Shown piece after piece: positions 8,274 to 17,379 of a stretch of 64,000 bases of DNA. Source of the DNA: Cellvibrio fontiphilus (GTDB lineage Bacteria; Pseudomonadota; Gammaproteobacteria; Pseudomonadales; Cellvibrionaceae). Each line of letters begins with the position of its first letter. Positions within the stretch are counted from its first letter, which is position 1. The DNA is taken from NCBI RefSeq assembly GCF_035317345.1, contig NZ_JAYKTU010000004.1. One strand, given 5' to 3'. The notes beneath the pieces were generated by a model. The model had not been told where the DNA came from. It worked only from the letters and a program-made list of their open reading frames with translations, and searched no databases. The position numbers and the translations under genes are program-made.

Positions 8274-10310
8274 GTGCTATTCATTTTTAAATCATCCCCA
8301 ACCCAACTGGCTCTGGCCATTGCCGCTGCTATTCACCTGCCAGTTCAGGCGGCTGACGTGGTGGAGGAAACTATTGTCGTAGGCAGTACCACCAATACCG
8401 TCATCACCCCGGCTGAGTTGGAGCAATATCAGGCTAATGACCTGGCCGATGTGTTCCGTCAGGTTCCTTCGGTATCCGTAGGCGGTTCGCTGGGTATCGC
8501 CCAAAAGGTCTACATCCGCGGCTTGGAAGACACCTTGCTGAATGTCACCGTGGATGGTGCGCCACAAACCGGCACCTTGTTTCACCATATCGGGCGGGTA
8601 TCCATCGAGCCCGAGCTGTTGCAGCAGGTAGAGGTACAAGCGGGCGCAGGGGAAGCAACCAGCGGTGCCGGTGCCATTGGTGGTGCCATTCGCTTCAAGA
8701 CCAAAACTGCCGCCGACTTGCTTGATGATGGCCAGCAATTTGGAGCTTTGGTAAAAGGTGCTTATTTCAGTAATAACGGCTATCGCGGGAGTTCATCAGT
8801 CTATGGTCATCTGAATGATGACTGGAGCCTGCTCGGTTCTTACACCTATGTTGACCGCGACAATATGGAAGATGGCGACGGCAACGAACTATATGGCACC
8901 TCGGCCGAACAGAGCCTGGCGTTTATCAAACTCAACGGCGACTTGAGCGACGACCAGCAGCTCAGTATCAGCTATGAATTGCGCGACGAGGAGGGCGAGT
9001 TCGGTGCCCGCCCTAATTGGCCTACTTTGGAGGGCGATACCCTGTTCCCGATGAATGGCCAGCGCGAGACCTTGGTGGCTAACCATCGCCTACAAACGGG
9101 CAATTTATTGAATCTTGAAACTACCCTGTACAACACTGAATCCGAGATAGTGCAAAACCGTTTTGACCGCTGGGGTCGCTACGGTGCCAGCGTGACATCG
9201 GCCGGTTTTGATATTCGCAATACCAGTGAACTCGGTAATCACAAACTGACTTACGGTGTGGATTATCGTGAGGATAAAGTGACCAGTCGCTACCTTGAGG
9301 ATGTATCTGTATGGGGTGATTGGGCTTGGAGCAGTGACCTTGGACGTTTCACGGAAGAGGGCACAGTCACCGGCGCCTATCTGCAAGATCACTGGCAGTT
9401 GACCAGCGATTTATTAATCAGTGCCGGTCTGCGCTTTGATCAATATGAGCTGGAGCAAGTGACCTACGGCGACAGCACCGACAGCGATGGGGTTAGCCCC
9501 AATATCGGTTTTAGTTACCTGTTAGCGCCAAGCTGGACACTCACTGCCGGTTACGCCCAAGCTCTGCGCGGCAAAGAAGTGGGCGATGCTTTTACATTGG
9601 AGCGTCGCCCAGGTCGTATTACCTTACAGCCCGGCTTGGAACCGGAAACCGTGGATAATTCCGAGATCGGTCTGAAATATGACAACGGCAACCTGATGGT
9701 CACTACCTCGGTTTACCAGTCTGAAATTCAGGATGTTATTTTTGACCAATTGGGCGGCAATGGCGCACCGCAAGACAACGTCTATTACGAAAATATCGGC
9801 AAGCTAGAGACTCAGGGATTCGAGTTGCGCGCTCAATACCAGTGGAGCAAAGTCTCCCTGTTTGCGGCCTACAGCAATAACGATGCAAAGCTAAACGGCA
9901 ATATTGTTGAGGGTTACGAGCAAATCGGTTTGGGTAATGCGCGCGGTGATACTTGGGATATGAAACTCAGCTACCACTTCAGTGATGTGCTGGAAATGGG
10001 CTGGAGTTTTACCTATGTAGATGACCTGAATGATATTGAAGTCTTCCATCGCGCTCTGGCGATTGGTTGGGTAGATGAATTACAAACTGTGGATAAGCCC
10101 GGTTACCAAGTACATGACATCTACCTGCAATGGCAACCACTAAACAGCGAAGCGTTCAGTGTAAATTTTGCCGTGCTAAACCTGTTTAACGAGCAGTACC
10201 GCGATCACTCCAGCGTGGCCGATTACAACCACATCCCTGATTGGGAGGGAATTGCAGGTTTGTATGAAGCAGGGAGAGATTTGCGGGTGAGTGTGACTTA
10301 TCAGTTCTAA
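8274..10310 (+). CDS. TonB-dependent receptor
   Basis: 678 residues starting at a GTG, chosen because a strong GAGGAG ribosome site sits 7 bp upstream and the signal peptide (LALAIAAAIHLPVQA) follows directly. The TonB box is EETIVVGS. The plug carries VYIRGLEDTLLNVTVDGAPQ and VEVQAGAGEATSGAGAIGG, and the barrel ends in SVTYQF. The plug resembles the CirA/BfrA-like receptors for catecholate siderophores, though the substrate cannot be fixed from sequence alone. The preceding Fur box and two-component pair suggest regulation both by iron and by a sensed siderophore. Confidence 0.9.
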   Translation: MLFIFKSSPTQLALAIAAAIHLPVQAADVVEETIVVGSTTNTVITPAELEQYQANDLADVFRQVPSVSVGGSLGIAQKVYIRGLEDTLLNVTVDGAPQTGTLFHHIGRVSIEPELLQQVEVQAGAGEATSGAGAIGGAIRFKTKTAADLLDDGQQFGALVKGAYFSNNGYRGSSSVYGHLNDDWSLLGSYTYVDRDNMEDGDGNELYGTSAEQSLAFIKLNGDLSDDQQLSISYELRDEEGEFGARPNWPTLEGDTLFPMNGQRETLVANHRLQTGNLLNLETTLYNTESEIVQNRFDRWGRYGASVTSAGFDIRNTSELGNHKLTYGVDYREDKVTSRYLEDVSVWGDWAWSSDLGRFTEEGTVTGAYLQDHWQLTSDLLISAGLRFDQYELEQVTYGDSTDSDGVSPNIGFSYLLAPSWTLTAGYAQALRGKEVGDAFTLERRPGRITLQPGLEPETVDNSEIGLKYDNGNLMVTTSVYQSEIQDVIFDQLGGNGAPQDNVYYENIGKLETQGFELRAQYQWSKVSLFAAYSNNDAKLNGNIVEGYEQIGLGNARGDTWDMKLSYHFSDVLEMGWSFTYVDDLNDIEVFHRALAIGWVDELQTVDKPGYQVHDIYLQWQPLNSEAFSVNFAVLNLFNEQYRDHSSVADYNHIPDWEGIAGLYEAGRDLRVSVTYQF

Positions 10311-10329
10311 TATTCATTTGCTTCCGTCA

Positions 10330-10363
10330 CATGCCTGTTTCCCTATCCAGGGAGGCAGGCATG
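10330..10363 (+). terminator. Long hairpin after the third receptor
   Basis: An inverted repeat starting CATGCCTG and ending CAGGCATG, with further pairing inside (TTTCCCT / AGGGAGG with G-U pairs) and a 4-nt loop, lies 20 bp after the receptor stop. No T-run follows; a terminator or an mRNA-stabilising stem is likely. Confidence 0.5.
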
Positions 10364-10430
10364 TTGCTCGTTCGACCTCGCCTGAGTATTTTTTCAATCC
10401 ATAACCCGCACCTGTGCATCTAAATCATAT

Positions 10431-10449
10431 AAATGGCAATTGTTATCAT
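10431..10449 (+). promoter_or_regulatory. Possible weak Fur-like box
   Basis: AAATGGCAATTGTTATCAT has partial dyad symmetry around CAATTG and a Fur-like TTATCAT half. It lies about 75 bp before the broken gene at 10524. Low confidence. Confidence 0.3.
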
Positions 10450-10523
10450 CTGGTATAGCGTTTCAATAATGTCTTGATTGTACCTTCCTCACCAAGCCGC
10501 TTAACTATTAAGGATTTCCATCG

Positions 10524-10676
10524 ATGTTTACGAAACGAGTACTGTCACAGGTAATAGCCACCTTATGCGGCTAGAGTTTTAGCCTCGCGGGTTTTGCCGC
10601 AGAAGTGAAAGCCGAATTTAACTGTGTCAACAACACGATTAAAATATGTCAACAATGTGTGAATTTTCTGGCATGA
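10524..10676 (+). pseudogene. Remnant of an exported-protein gene with in-frame stop
   Basis: An ATG at 10524, with an AAGGA ribosome site 9 bp upstream, opens a typical signal peptide (MFTKRVLSQVIATLCG) that is cut by TAG at 10572. The same frame continues past the stop with the rest of a signal peptide and cleavage site (SFSLAGFAAEVKAEF), then FNCVNNTIK, and ends at a TGA at 10674. It looks like the 5' end of a secreted-protein gene lost by nonsense mutation and deletion; the parent family is not recognisable from these residues. The stretch from here to the helicase stop at 10733 is AT-rich, with several TGTGTCAA-like words, and otherwise featureless. Confidence 0.5.
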
Positions 10677-10732
10677 ATGTGATTTAAATGTGTCAATAAT
10701 GATATTGAAACAAGAGTGATTATTTTGCTGGA

Positions 10733-13024
10733 TTATGATAGCGGTTTCATGCCCCACCATTGCGGTAGTAAATTTTTTATGTGCGGTAGCTGGTATCGCT
10801 GATCTAACAGCCACACATATCCTTCATCTGATGTTGTGCGGATTACGCGGCCAGCGGCTTGTATTACTTTTTGAATGCCGGGATAGGTGTAGGTGAAGTC
10901 GTATCCCTGTCCGAATTGGTCTTGCATTACCTGACGTAAGTGTTCGTTTATTGGATTGATTTGTGGCAAACCCAGCGTTGCGATAAAGACGCCTTTAAGT
11001 GCATCGCCAGCCAAGTCTATTCCCTCGCTAAATGCCCCGCCGAGTACGGCTAATCCCAGTAAGTTATTTTGTTGATTAAATTGGCTGATAAATGCTTCCC
11101 TGTCTTTTTCGCTCATGCGCCGTGATTGTACTACTAGGCTGATATCCGATTGGCTGAGCTGTTTGCGCAATTGTTTTTCCACTTGCTGTAAAAATTCATA
11201 GCTGGAAAAAAACGCAATTGCATTGCCGGGACTATCCAGTAGCTGCTGGCTAATAATGTCGCACATTGGCTGTATCGCGGCTGCTCGATCCCTGTAGCGT
11301 GTTGATAGATCGCGGGCGATTTTCACTTGAAGTTGATGGCTACTGAAGGGCGAGGGCACTTTTATATGTACCGTATCAATCGGTAAGCCCAGCAGGGTTT
11401 GGTAGTACTCAGCCGGATGCAGGGTCGCAGAAAAAAAGCAGGCGCAATGGGCAGAGCTGAGTCGCGCCCTGAGTTGGTTTGCGGGAATCAGATTTCGTAG
11501 GTTGATGATTTCTTCTTTGCTTCCTATTTTTTGCAGGTCTACACAAAAATCCTGATCGAAAATTTCAACAATACCCTGGTAATGTAGCGCGGAATAAAAG
11601 AATTCTTGTGTCAGGCCTTCTTGTACCGGGTGATCCGGGTTCTGTTGCAGAAACTCGATGTATCGATTGCAGAAGTCCTCTAACGCGATTCCCAGTTTTT
11701 CCGGCAACACCTCCAGCCGAATATAATCATCGGTTGTTGCGGGAAGGGTCTTCAGTAGCGCCAACCACGCTTTATTAATTTTTTCCAGCATTTTTTTAAT
11801 AGTGGTTGGCGCACTTTTTTTAGCGGCGAGCAGATCGGCGCGATTTAATTCGGCGCTATACATACTGCGGCCACGGTCTATGAGGTTGTGGCTTTCATCA
11901 ACCAGTAGACTTGGTTTCCAATCAAATTCGTTGGTGAGTGCTAGCAGCAATGGTGTGCCATCAAAATAGTAATTCACGTCGGCGACCACTATATCGACCC
12001 AGCGCGCCATTTCCATGCTCAAGTAGAAAGGGCAGATTGTAAACTCGCTCGCCAATTGCTCTAGCCTGTGTTTGTCCAACACAGGAATTGCAAAAGCGGC
12101 TTGGCGTGCGTGTTGTAATTTGGTGTAGAAGTCCAGAGCGTATTGACAGGAGTCACCGCGACATTTTTTGTCGGGCTCCAGACAGGATTTTTCTTGTGCG
12201 GTTAATTCCAGCGTGCGCAGCGGCACTCTTGTTGTTTTATCGCTGGCGATGAGCTGAATATTTTCAAGCGCCAGATGTTTACCGGTCGTTTTTGCGGTGA
12301 GGTAAAAAATCTTATCAACATGTGTGCGTGGTATGGCTTTCAGTGTTGGGAATAAGGCCGCAAGGGTTTTTCCGGTTCCGGTCGGTGCTTCTGCCATGAC
12401 TACGCGCCCGGTAGCTGCTGCTTTGTAAACGGCTTCTGCCATTTCACGTTGTGCTGCGTGCATAGTGCCGTAGGGGAATGTCAGTTGCTCAAGCCAATTA
12501 TGCAATTGCTGCTGGCGTTGCATAAGTTGTTGGTGCCAAGCGCAATAGGTGTCTGCCAGTTGTTCAAAATAGGCTTTGAGATCATCAGCACTCCAGGTTT
12601 CCACTAAAGGGTATTCTTGCTCCTGCGTTAGCTCAAAATAAATCAGCGAAAGATCAATCTCATTGCAATCATGTTGCGCACAGTAGAGCCAGCCGTAGCA
12701 TCTCGCCTGAGCCCAATGCAATTCGCGGTGGTTGTCGGGGATACGTTCAACATCGCCATAAAAAGTTTTAATCTCTTCGATGCAATGCTGTTTTGGGTCA
12801 TACCCGTCAGCGCGACCACGAAATGTGATGTTGCCGTAGGTGATGCTCAAACTGACTTCGGTTTGATAATCGCTGTGGCGTTTTGCCGTTACTTTTTTGT
12901 GACCTTCAATGCCGTCTTGACCGCTGGGAGCTGGCGTAAAGCGACGATCCAGACTGCCGCGTTTCGCAGCAAATTCCACCAGTGTGCGTATAGCAACCGT
13001 TTTGGGTTTACTGCCAGCGGACAT
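10733..13024 (-). CDS. XPD/DinG-type ATP-dependent DNA helicase with N-terminal nuclease-like region
   Basis: 763 residues. Superfamily 2 iron-sulphur helicase: Walker A EAPTGTGKT at about 220, four candidate cluster cysteines (SCLEPDKKC, DSCQY, ICPFY), and DEAH-type box LLVDESHNL. Later motifs include FFSATLHP, AFFSSYEFL, GGAFSEGIDL and the arginine-finger motif QAAGRVIRT. The first ~190 residues carry a PD-(D/E)XK-like pattern as in Cas4/RecB nucleases (RGRADGYD, IEEIKTF, QARCYGWLY). The ATG overlaps the end of the FAN1-type nuclease gene by 17 bp, so the two are coupled. Such helicase and VRR-NUC pairs are known in pseudomonads and are thought to act together in crosslink repair. Confidence 0.88.
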   Translation of the reverse strand: MSAGSKPKTVAIRTLVEFAAKRGSLDRRFTPAPSGQDGIEGHKKVTAKRHSDYQTEVSLSITYGNITFRGRADGYDPKQHCIEEIKTFYGDVERIPDNHRELHWAQARCYGWLYCAQHDCNEIDLSLIYFELTQEQEYPLVETWSADDLKAYFEQLADTYCAWHQQLMQRQQQLHNWLEQLTFPYGTMHAAQREMAEAVYKAAATGRVVMAEAPTGTGKTLAALFPTLKAIPRTHVDKIFYLTAKTTGKHLALENIQLIASDKTTRVPLRTLELTAQEKSCLEPDKKCRGDSCQYALDFYTKLQHARQAAFAIPVLDKHRLEQLASEFTICPFYLSMEMARWVDIVVADVNYYFDGTPLLLALTNEFDWKPSLLVDESHNLIDRGRSMYSAELNRADLLAAKKSAPTTIKKMLEKINKAWLALLKTLPATTDDYIRLEVLPEKLGIALEDFCNRYIEFLQQNPDHPVQEGLTQEFFYSALHYQGIVEIFDQDFCVDLQKIGSKEEIINLRNLIPANQLRARLSSAHCACFFSATLHPAEYYQTLLGLPIDTVHIKVPSPFSSHQLQVKIARDLSTRYRDRAAAIQPMCDIISQQLLDSPGNAIAFFSSYEFLQQVEKQLRKQLSQSDISLVVQSRRMSEKDREAFISQFNQQNNLLGLAVLGGAFSEGIDLAGDALKGVFIATLGLPQINPINEHLRQVMQDQFGQGYDFTYTYPGIQKVIQAAGRVIRTTSDEGYVWLLDQRYQLPHIKNLLPQWWGMKPLS

Positions 13025-14675
13025 ACCACACCTCTGCGGGAATATTCTGTTTGGCGAAGTAATCCAGCCAGCGTTGCTGGTTGTCTTGAACGCGATCTCC
13101 AGGGCCTTTTACTTCAATCATGCGATAGGTTTTTTTCGCAGGATAAAACTGGATAAGGTCCGGCAAGCCGCTGCGATTATTTTTAACGTCGAATAATAGC
13201 CGTTTAAAAATCAGCCTTAGGTGATGTGCCGGTATGCACTCAAGCGCCAAGTCGAGTAAGTCGTTAGTCATAAATGACCAATTCACAAAGTGATTGGCAA
13301 TACCGTGCTTTTCACTCCAGATGTGGCGAATGTGTTGGCGATATTCATCGGTTTCCAATAACGCCCAGAGTGTGGCTATATCTGGTCGGTTACTCACAAA
13401 ATTTTCCTGATATAAATCCAGCGGTGCCGCCTGAAAGGGATTGGCAAATGCGCCCTCAATACTGCGAAACATCTCTGGCCATAACCAGAGTCCAAATAAA
13501 GCGCTAATTAAAGTGTTTTCCGCATAGACGCAGGGCGCTTCAATATCATCCAGCGTGAGGCGAACTACTTCTTCCACACGCAGGGTGTTACCGGAATCAT
13601 CTGTTATTTGTGCGAGTTCAAGGTGGTGAGTAGTAGTTGCTGTAGGCGTTTGTTTTTCAAAGTTGATACCTTGTTTTTTGGCGAGTCGTGGCGCTATGCG
13701 CTGCGCAACTTGCAGTTCCTGTTCATCCTGTGGTTCTGCAATTAGCTGATTCAGCAGTTCCCATGCTTCTGAATATCTGTGTGTTTTTTCCAGTAGCCGA
13801 ATACGGCGTTCCCGCGCGGGTGATAAATGACTTTGCTGATAAAGTTGGAATGCCAATTCATGTTCGTTACCACGTTCTAATTCATACGCCAGTTGGTTGC
13901 ACAGCTTGGCGCGTCGGCGTTGTAATTTTTCAGTTACACATTGTTGTGGTAACTGCTCGCTCAGTTGTATCAGGCTCTCGATATCTGTGGCCTTATCCAA
14001 TTGCTCACGCAAGGCGACCAAGTGAAGGTATTGTTCCAGTTCAGTGCGGTTTTTAAAAATTCGATGCTGCGAGTCGATAGGGTAATGTTCATAGCGATAA
14101 ATGCCTAAATCCTGTAGCACAAATTCGGTGAGATCTTGATAAGCGTTGCCAAAAAATAACAATAATAATGTTCGGATAATTTGTTGATTGTCCAAATACC
14201 AGGCCGTACCCAATTGATTATTGGTCCACTCCAGCCAAGTGCGCGGTTCAATAAATTGGTTCGCGATATGTTGTATTAACATCTCTTTGCGCGCCTGCTT
14301 TACCCCCACTAATTGATCTTCAAACAACAGCAATAATTCAGGTTTGGTTAAACTACCTGAAAGCACCTCCAGGCTGATGGGAGTTTCTGCCGTCAGCAGG
14401 CCAGCCTCAATCAGGCTTTGCGCAGCAGTATCGATGGAGGTTATTTCGCGGTAATTTAATTTGTCGCGTCGAAACAATGGCCCCTTGCGACTGGAGAGGC
14501 GCACCAACAAACACTGCGCATCAGTATCAAGTTGATAAAACTGTTGAATGAAATGTTGCTCCTCGGCGCTGAGCAAATCCGCATAACGCTTATCTACCCA
14601 TTCCACTAAAAAGCGAAAGTTTTTTAGGTAGTAATCAGGCGCGAGGTCTGGCGTGGTCGCAATTGAGTTATTCAT
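13008..14675 (-). CDS. FAN1-type VRR-NUC structure-specific nuclease
   Basis: 555 residues from the ATG at 14675 (MNNSIATTPDL); an in-frame ATG at 14687 would add four residues. 14675 is preferred because it overlaps the stop of the short SRAP-like frame by ATGA. The N-terminal part has the FAN1 winged-helix region (LLVRLSSRKGPLFRRDKLNY), then a helical TPR-like middle. The C-terminal VRR-NUC domain carries GLPDLIQFYP and MIEVKGPGD, the PD-(D/E)XK-type metal-binding residues. Bacterial FAN1 (studied in Pseudomonas aeruginosa) cleaves 5'-flap structures and unhooks interstrand crosslinks. It is followed by the overlapping XPD-type helicase. The length is normal for bacterial FAN1. Confidence 0.9.
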   Translation of the reverse strand: MNNSIATTPDLAPDYYLKNFRFLVEWVDKRYADLLSAEEQHFIQQFYQLDTDAQCLLVRLSSRKGPLFRRDKLNYREITSIDTAAQSLIEAGLLTAETPISLEVLSGSLTKPELLLLFEDQLVGVKQARKEMLIQHIANQFIEPRTWLEWTNNQLGTAWYLDNQQIIRTLLLLFFGNAYQDLTEFVLQDLGIYRYEHYPIDSQHRIFKNRTELEQYLHLVALREQLDKATDIESLIQLSEQLPQQCVTEKLQRRRAKLCNQLAYELERGNEHELAFQLYQQSHLSPARERRIRLLEKTHRYSEAWELLNQLIAEPQDEQELQVAQRIAPRLAKKQGINFEKQTPTATTTHHLELAQITDDSGNTLRVEEVVRLTLDDIEAPCVYAENTLISALFGLWLWPEMFRSIEGAFANPFQAAPLDLYQENFVSNRPDIATLWALLETDEYRQHIRHIWSEKHGIANHFVNWSFMTNDLLDLALECIPAHHLRLIFKRLLFDVKNNRSGLPDLIQFYPAKKTYRMIEVKGPGDRVQDNQQRWLDYFAKQNIPAEVWYVRWQ

Positions 14676-14809
14676 CGCCCACCGCATCTAAAACTGGTTT
14701 CAGTAGGGGCAACATTATTCAGCAGCGGCAGAGTAACCCCCAGTATGCCAAGCATCTCCAGCAGTTTTTCCAGCTCGGTAAGGGGTTTGATGAAAAGGCG
14801 ACCGCACAT
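14672..14809 (-). pseudogene. Truncated SRAP (YedK/HMCES-like) reading frame, 45 codons
   Basis: A 45-residue frame with a good GGAG ribosome site 6 bp before its ATG. It starts MCGRLFIKPL and contains NNVAPTE. These are the N-terminal signatures of SRAP proteins, in which Cys2 (exposed after Met removal) crosslinks to abasic sites and the N-x-APT loop shapes the active site. A full SRAP protein has about 200-230 residues; here only the first ~37 remain, followed by an unrelated TSFRCGGR tail and a stop that overlaps the FAN1 start as ATGA. Seen: the motifs, ribosome site and overlap. Inferred: remnant of a deletion, possibly kept as a translated leader that couples translation to FAN1. Confidence 0.6.
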
Positions 14810-15001
14810 AATGGCTCCGGGTAATAGTTTGTTCACTGCTGAGATGTCTCACGCCTAAGCTGCTACAAATCCCTCTACAAACACCTTTGATTGGAGGCAT
14901 CTGGTATCTGGGATTGAACGCATTTGATATCGCATGCTGAGGTGTTAGCGCAAATTCATCTAATGCATCTGCTTGACGGTTGAGCGGTGGCTGCCAGTAT
15001 A

Positions 15002-15017
15002 CTGTACGCATAAACAG
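15002..15017 (+). promoter_or_regulatory. LexA (SOS) box before imuA
   Basis: CTGTACGCATAAACAG has the invariant CTG-N10-CAG of the gammaproteobacterial LexA operator. It lies 21 bp before the imuA ATG, and predicts SOS induction of the imuA-imuB-dnaE2 cassette. It could also affect the divergent SRAP/FAN1 transcript. Confidence 0.85.
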
Positions 15018-15038
15018 TATGCGAGTAAGTACCCCATC

Positions 15039-15821
15039 ATGAAACTGATTCCCACAGACCCTAATGCGCCAGCCTCTGATGTGCAGAGCCTGGAGCAATT
15101 GCTTTGCCGAGGGGATATTTGGCGTGGGCAATCGCAACCGGTATCTGTGCGCTTGGTGGTAGATACTGGCTTCGCCCCGCTCAATGAACGGCTCACGGGC
15201 GGTGGTTGGCCGGTGGCCAGCTTGATTGAGGTGTGCCAGCGAACCGCAAGCCATGCGGAATGGCAGTTGTTAATGCCTGCCTTATTGGGTTCCCAGCGCG
15301 GGTTAGTGGTGCTACTGAACCCTCCGGCGAGCCCCTTTGCCCAGTCGTTGCTGAAGGAGGGCATGGATCTGGAGCGCTTGCTGATTGTGCAGACCAAAGA
15401 CAAGGCCGACTTTCTCGCCAGCTTCCTTGAGCTTATGCGCTCCGACGCTTGCGATGCTGTGATGGCGTGGCAGCCGCAACAATCACTGAGCTATACCGAG
15501 CTGCGCAAATGCGCGCTGGCAGCAATGGAAGGGTTTGGTATTTACACACTCTTTCGACCAGAGGCAGTGCGTGATCAGAGTTCCCCCGCCGTTCTGCGCC
15601 TGAGTGTGCAACTGGAGCTGGATCAGCTTAGCGTTACTGTTTTCAAACAGAAGGGTGAGTTGACGACCGATAAGGGCGCGATTTATTTGCCGCTTCCCCC
15701 TGCATGGAAAGGTTTGCTACCGCATGCACAGCTGGATCAGCCGGGCAAACCCAAACCCAAACCTAAACCCAGGGTGGCGAGCGTTACGCCAATTCATGGC
15801 GGGCGACGTGGCCGTCGCTGA
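15039..15821 (+). CDS. imuA: ImuA, SOS mutasome RecA-like component
   Basis: 260 residues from the ATG at 15039; an upstream ATG at 14973 would place the LexA box inside the gene. The core is a RecA/SulA-like fold with DTGFAPLNERLTGGGWPVASLIEV near the start and GLVVLLNPPASPFA in the middle. The C-terminus is a lysine/proline-rich tail (PGKPKPKPKPR), probably disordered. ImuA proteins work with ImuB and DnaE2 in damage-induced mutagenesis. It is the first gene of a three-gene cassette: imuB follows after 11 bp and dnaE2 after a further 23 bp. LexA control is predicted. Confidence 0.9.
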   Translation: MKLIPTDPNAPASDVQSLEQLLCRGDIWRGQSQPVSVRLVVDTGFAPLNERLTGGGWPVASLIEVCQRTASHAEWQLLMPALLGSQRGLVVLLNPPASPFAQSLLKEGMDLERLLIVQTKDKADFLASFLELMRSDACDAVMAWQPQQSLSYTELRKCALAAMEGFGIYTLFRPEAVRDQSSPAVLRLSVQLELDQLSVTVFKQKGELTTDKGAIYLPLPPAWKGLLPHAQLDQPGKPKPKPKPRVASVTPIHGGRRGRR

Positions 15822-15832
15822 GGTGATAGATC

Positions 15833-17356
15833 GTGAAAAAAATCACCTCTCCTCGCCAGGTCTCCCAACGACTGTGGCTGGCTCTGCGCCTGCCAGATTT
15901 GCCTGCACACGCCTTAGGTATTGAGCCCGAATGTCCTGAGCCTGTGGCAGTGATTGAAAAGCGCCATGTGTATTGGATAAATGCTGCCGCTGAAGCTGCT
16001 GGTATTCAGCTCACCATGGACGCCACCACGGCCCAGCTGTTGGGCGGCTGCTTGCTGCATGAACGTGATAGTGCAAAAGAGCAATTGTGCATCGCGCAAT
16101 TAGCGGAGGGTGTGTATCAATTCAGCCCCTACATAGAAATTTATCGCAGCAACTTAACTGCTGGTTTGTTATTGGAAATATCCAGTTGTTTGCAGCTGTT
16201 CGGTGGTGCGAAATCGCTTGGCGATAAAGTCACGCTGTTTTTTGCGAACCAAAAGATCAATCTTGTGATGGGAATGGCGCACTCCAAAGCCGCCGCTTGG
16301 CTCCTTTCGTTTGCAGATTATCCGGTGCAAGACACCGACAAAAAAAAGGATTTTATTGAACGATTAAAGTTGCTGCCGATCAGCCTGCTGCATGATTTCC
16401 CCAAAGTAGTGGATGCCTTGGAAAAAACCGGCTTTGTGACGCTGGGGGATATAGCGCAGCACATTGAAGTGCAAACCATCAGTAGTTTTAAAAAGCGATT
16501 CGGTCATGACTTTGCGGATTTTTTGGCTGAGCTCTTTGGTATTGATCAGGATTTTCAGCAATCCTCATTGTTTGAAGCGCCGGTAACCCATTTCAAACCC
16601 ATTGAATTTTTTTCTGAGCAATTACAGTTTGATTATCCCCTCCACCAGATTGATCAATTGCAGCAGCCGATGGAAATGCTACTGCAAAAGTTAGCCGGGT
16701 ATTTACAAACGCGGCAATTGCAGGCGCAACATATTGAGTGGGTGTTGTCGGATATTTATCGCAATCAACACACATTACAAATCTATGCAGATTCTCCACA
16801 AAGCCAGTGGCAATTGTTATTCGATCTCTCGCTGATTCAACTGGAAAACCGCGATCTCCCGTTTGAAGTGGACACGCTTAGCCTTCATTGCCGTGACACT
16901 ATACCAATGCAAGGGCGCAGCCATAGGCTGGATTTTGAGCCTGGCCGAAAAATCAATCGCCAGAGTTTTTCCATCACCGCCGCAAAATTAAAAGCGCGTT
17001 TGGGTGATGCTTCTGTTTACAAGCTCAGTTATCAGGATGGATATCTGCCCAATGAAACCAATCAAAAAATTTCACTGACGCAAACCTGCCAGCAAACTCT
17101 GCCGGATATTCACCAGCGTGCACAACGCCCCGCGTGGTTATTGGATGAGCCAATAAACATTGAGGTGCGCAAACAAGGGCTTTATTGGCGCGGTCGCATT
17201 AGGTTGATTGCAGGCCCCGAGCGTATTCAGGGCAACTGGTGGCGTGAGCCCAGTGCGCGGGATTATTTTATAGGCCTGCGGCAGGATCAGCAGCGCTTGT
17301 GGTTATTTTGGGATCTGCACAAACAGCAATGGTTTGTGCAAGGCATTTTTTCGTGA
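15833..17356 (+). CDS. imuB: ImuB, non-catalytic Y-family polymerase-like protein
   Basis: 507 residues from a GTG with a GAGGTGAT ribosome site just upstream. It has the Y-family (DinB/UmuC) layout, but where active polymerases carry acidic motifs it has IEKRHVYWINAAA near residue 45 and LLEISSCLQLFGG near 115, in line with ImuB being catalytically dead. The C-terminal little-finger and tail end in QRLWLFWDL and WFVQGIFS, typical of ImuB. Known role: a hub binding the beta clamp, ImuA and DnaE2 during translesion synthesis. A clear canonical clamp motif was not seen; QRLWLF is the nearest candidate. Confidence 0.9.
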   Translation: MKKITSPRQVSQRLWLALRLPDLPAHALGIEPECPEPVAVIEKRHVYWINAAAEAAGIQLTMDATTAQLLGGCLLHERDSAKEQLCIAQLAEGVYQFSPYIEIYRSNLTAGLLLEISSCLQLFGGAKSLGDKVTLFFANQKINLVMGMAHSKAAAWLLSFADYPVQDTDKKKDFIERLKLLPISLLHDFPKVVDALEKTGFVTLGDIAQHIEVQTISSFKKRFGHDFADFLAELFGIDQDFQQSSLFEAPVTHFKPIEFFSEQLQFDYPLHQIDQLQQPMEMLLQKLAGYLQTRQLQAQHIEWVLSDIYRNQHTLQIYADSPQSQWQLLFDLSLIQLENRDLPFEVDTLSLHCRDTIPMQGRSHRLDFEPGRKINRQSFSITAAKLKARLGDASVYKLSYQDGYLPNETNQKISLTQTCQQTLPDIHQRAQRPAWLLDEPINIEVRKQGLYWRGRIRLIAGPERIQGNWWREPSARDYFIGLRQDQQRLWLFWDLHKQQWFVQGIFS

Positions 17357-17379
17357 GCTTATGAGGGATAACAGAAAAA

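Noticed and set aside
12671..13156. A 161-codon plus-strand frame opposite the helicase start
   Set aside because: It lies inside the helicase and FAN1 genes, which have clear motifs; no independent support.
14715..15403. Long minus-strand frames over imuA (179 and 147 codons)
   Set aside because: They overlap imuA and the LexA box and have no protein-like pattern; only the 45-codon SRAP-like frame in another phase is supported.
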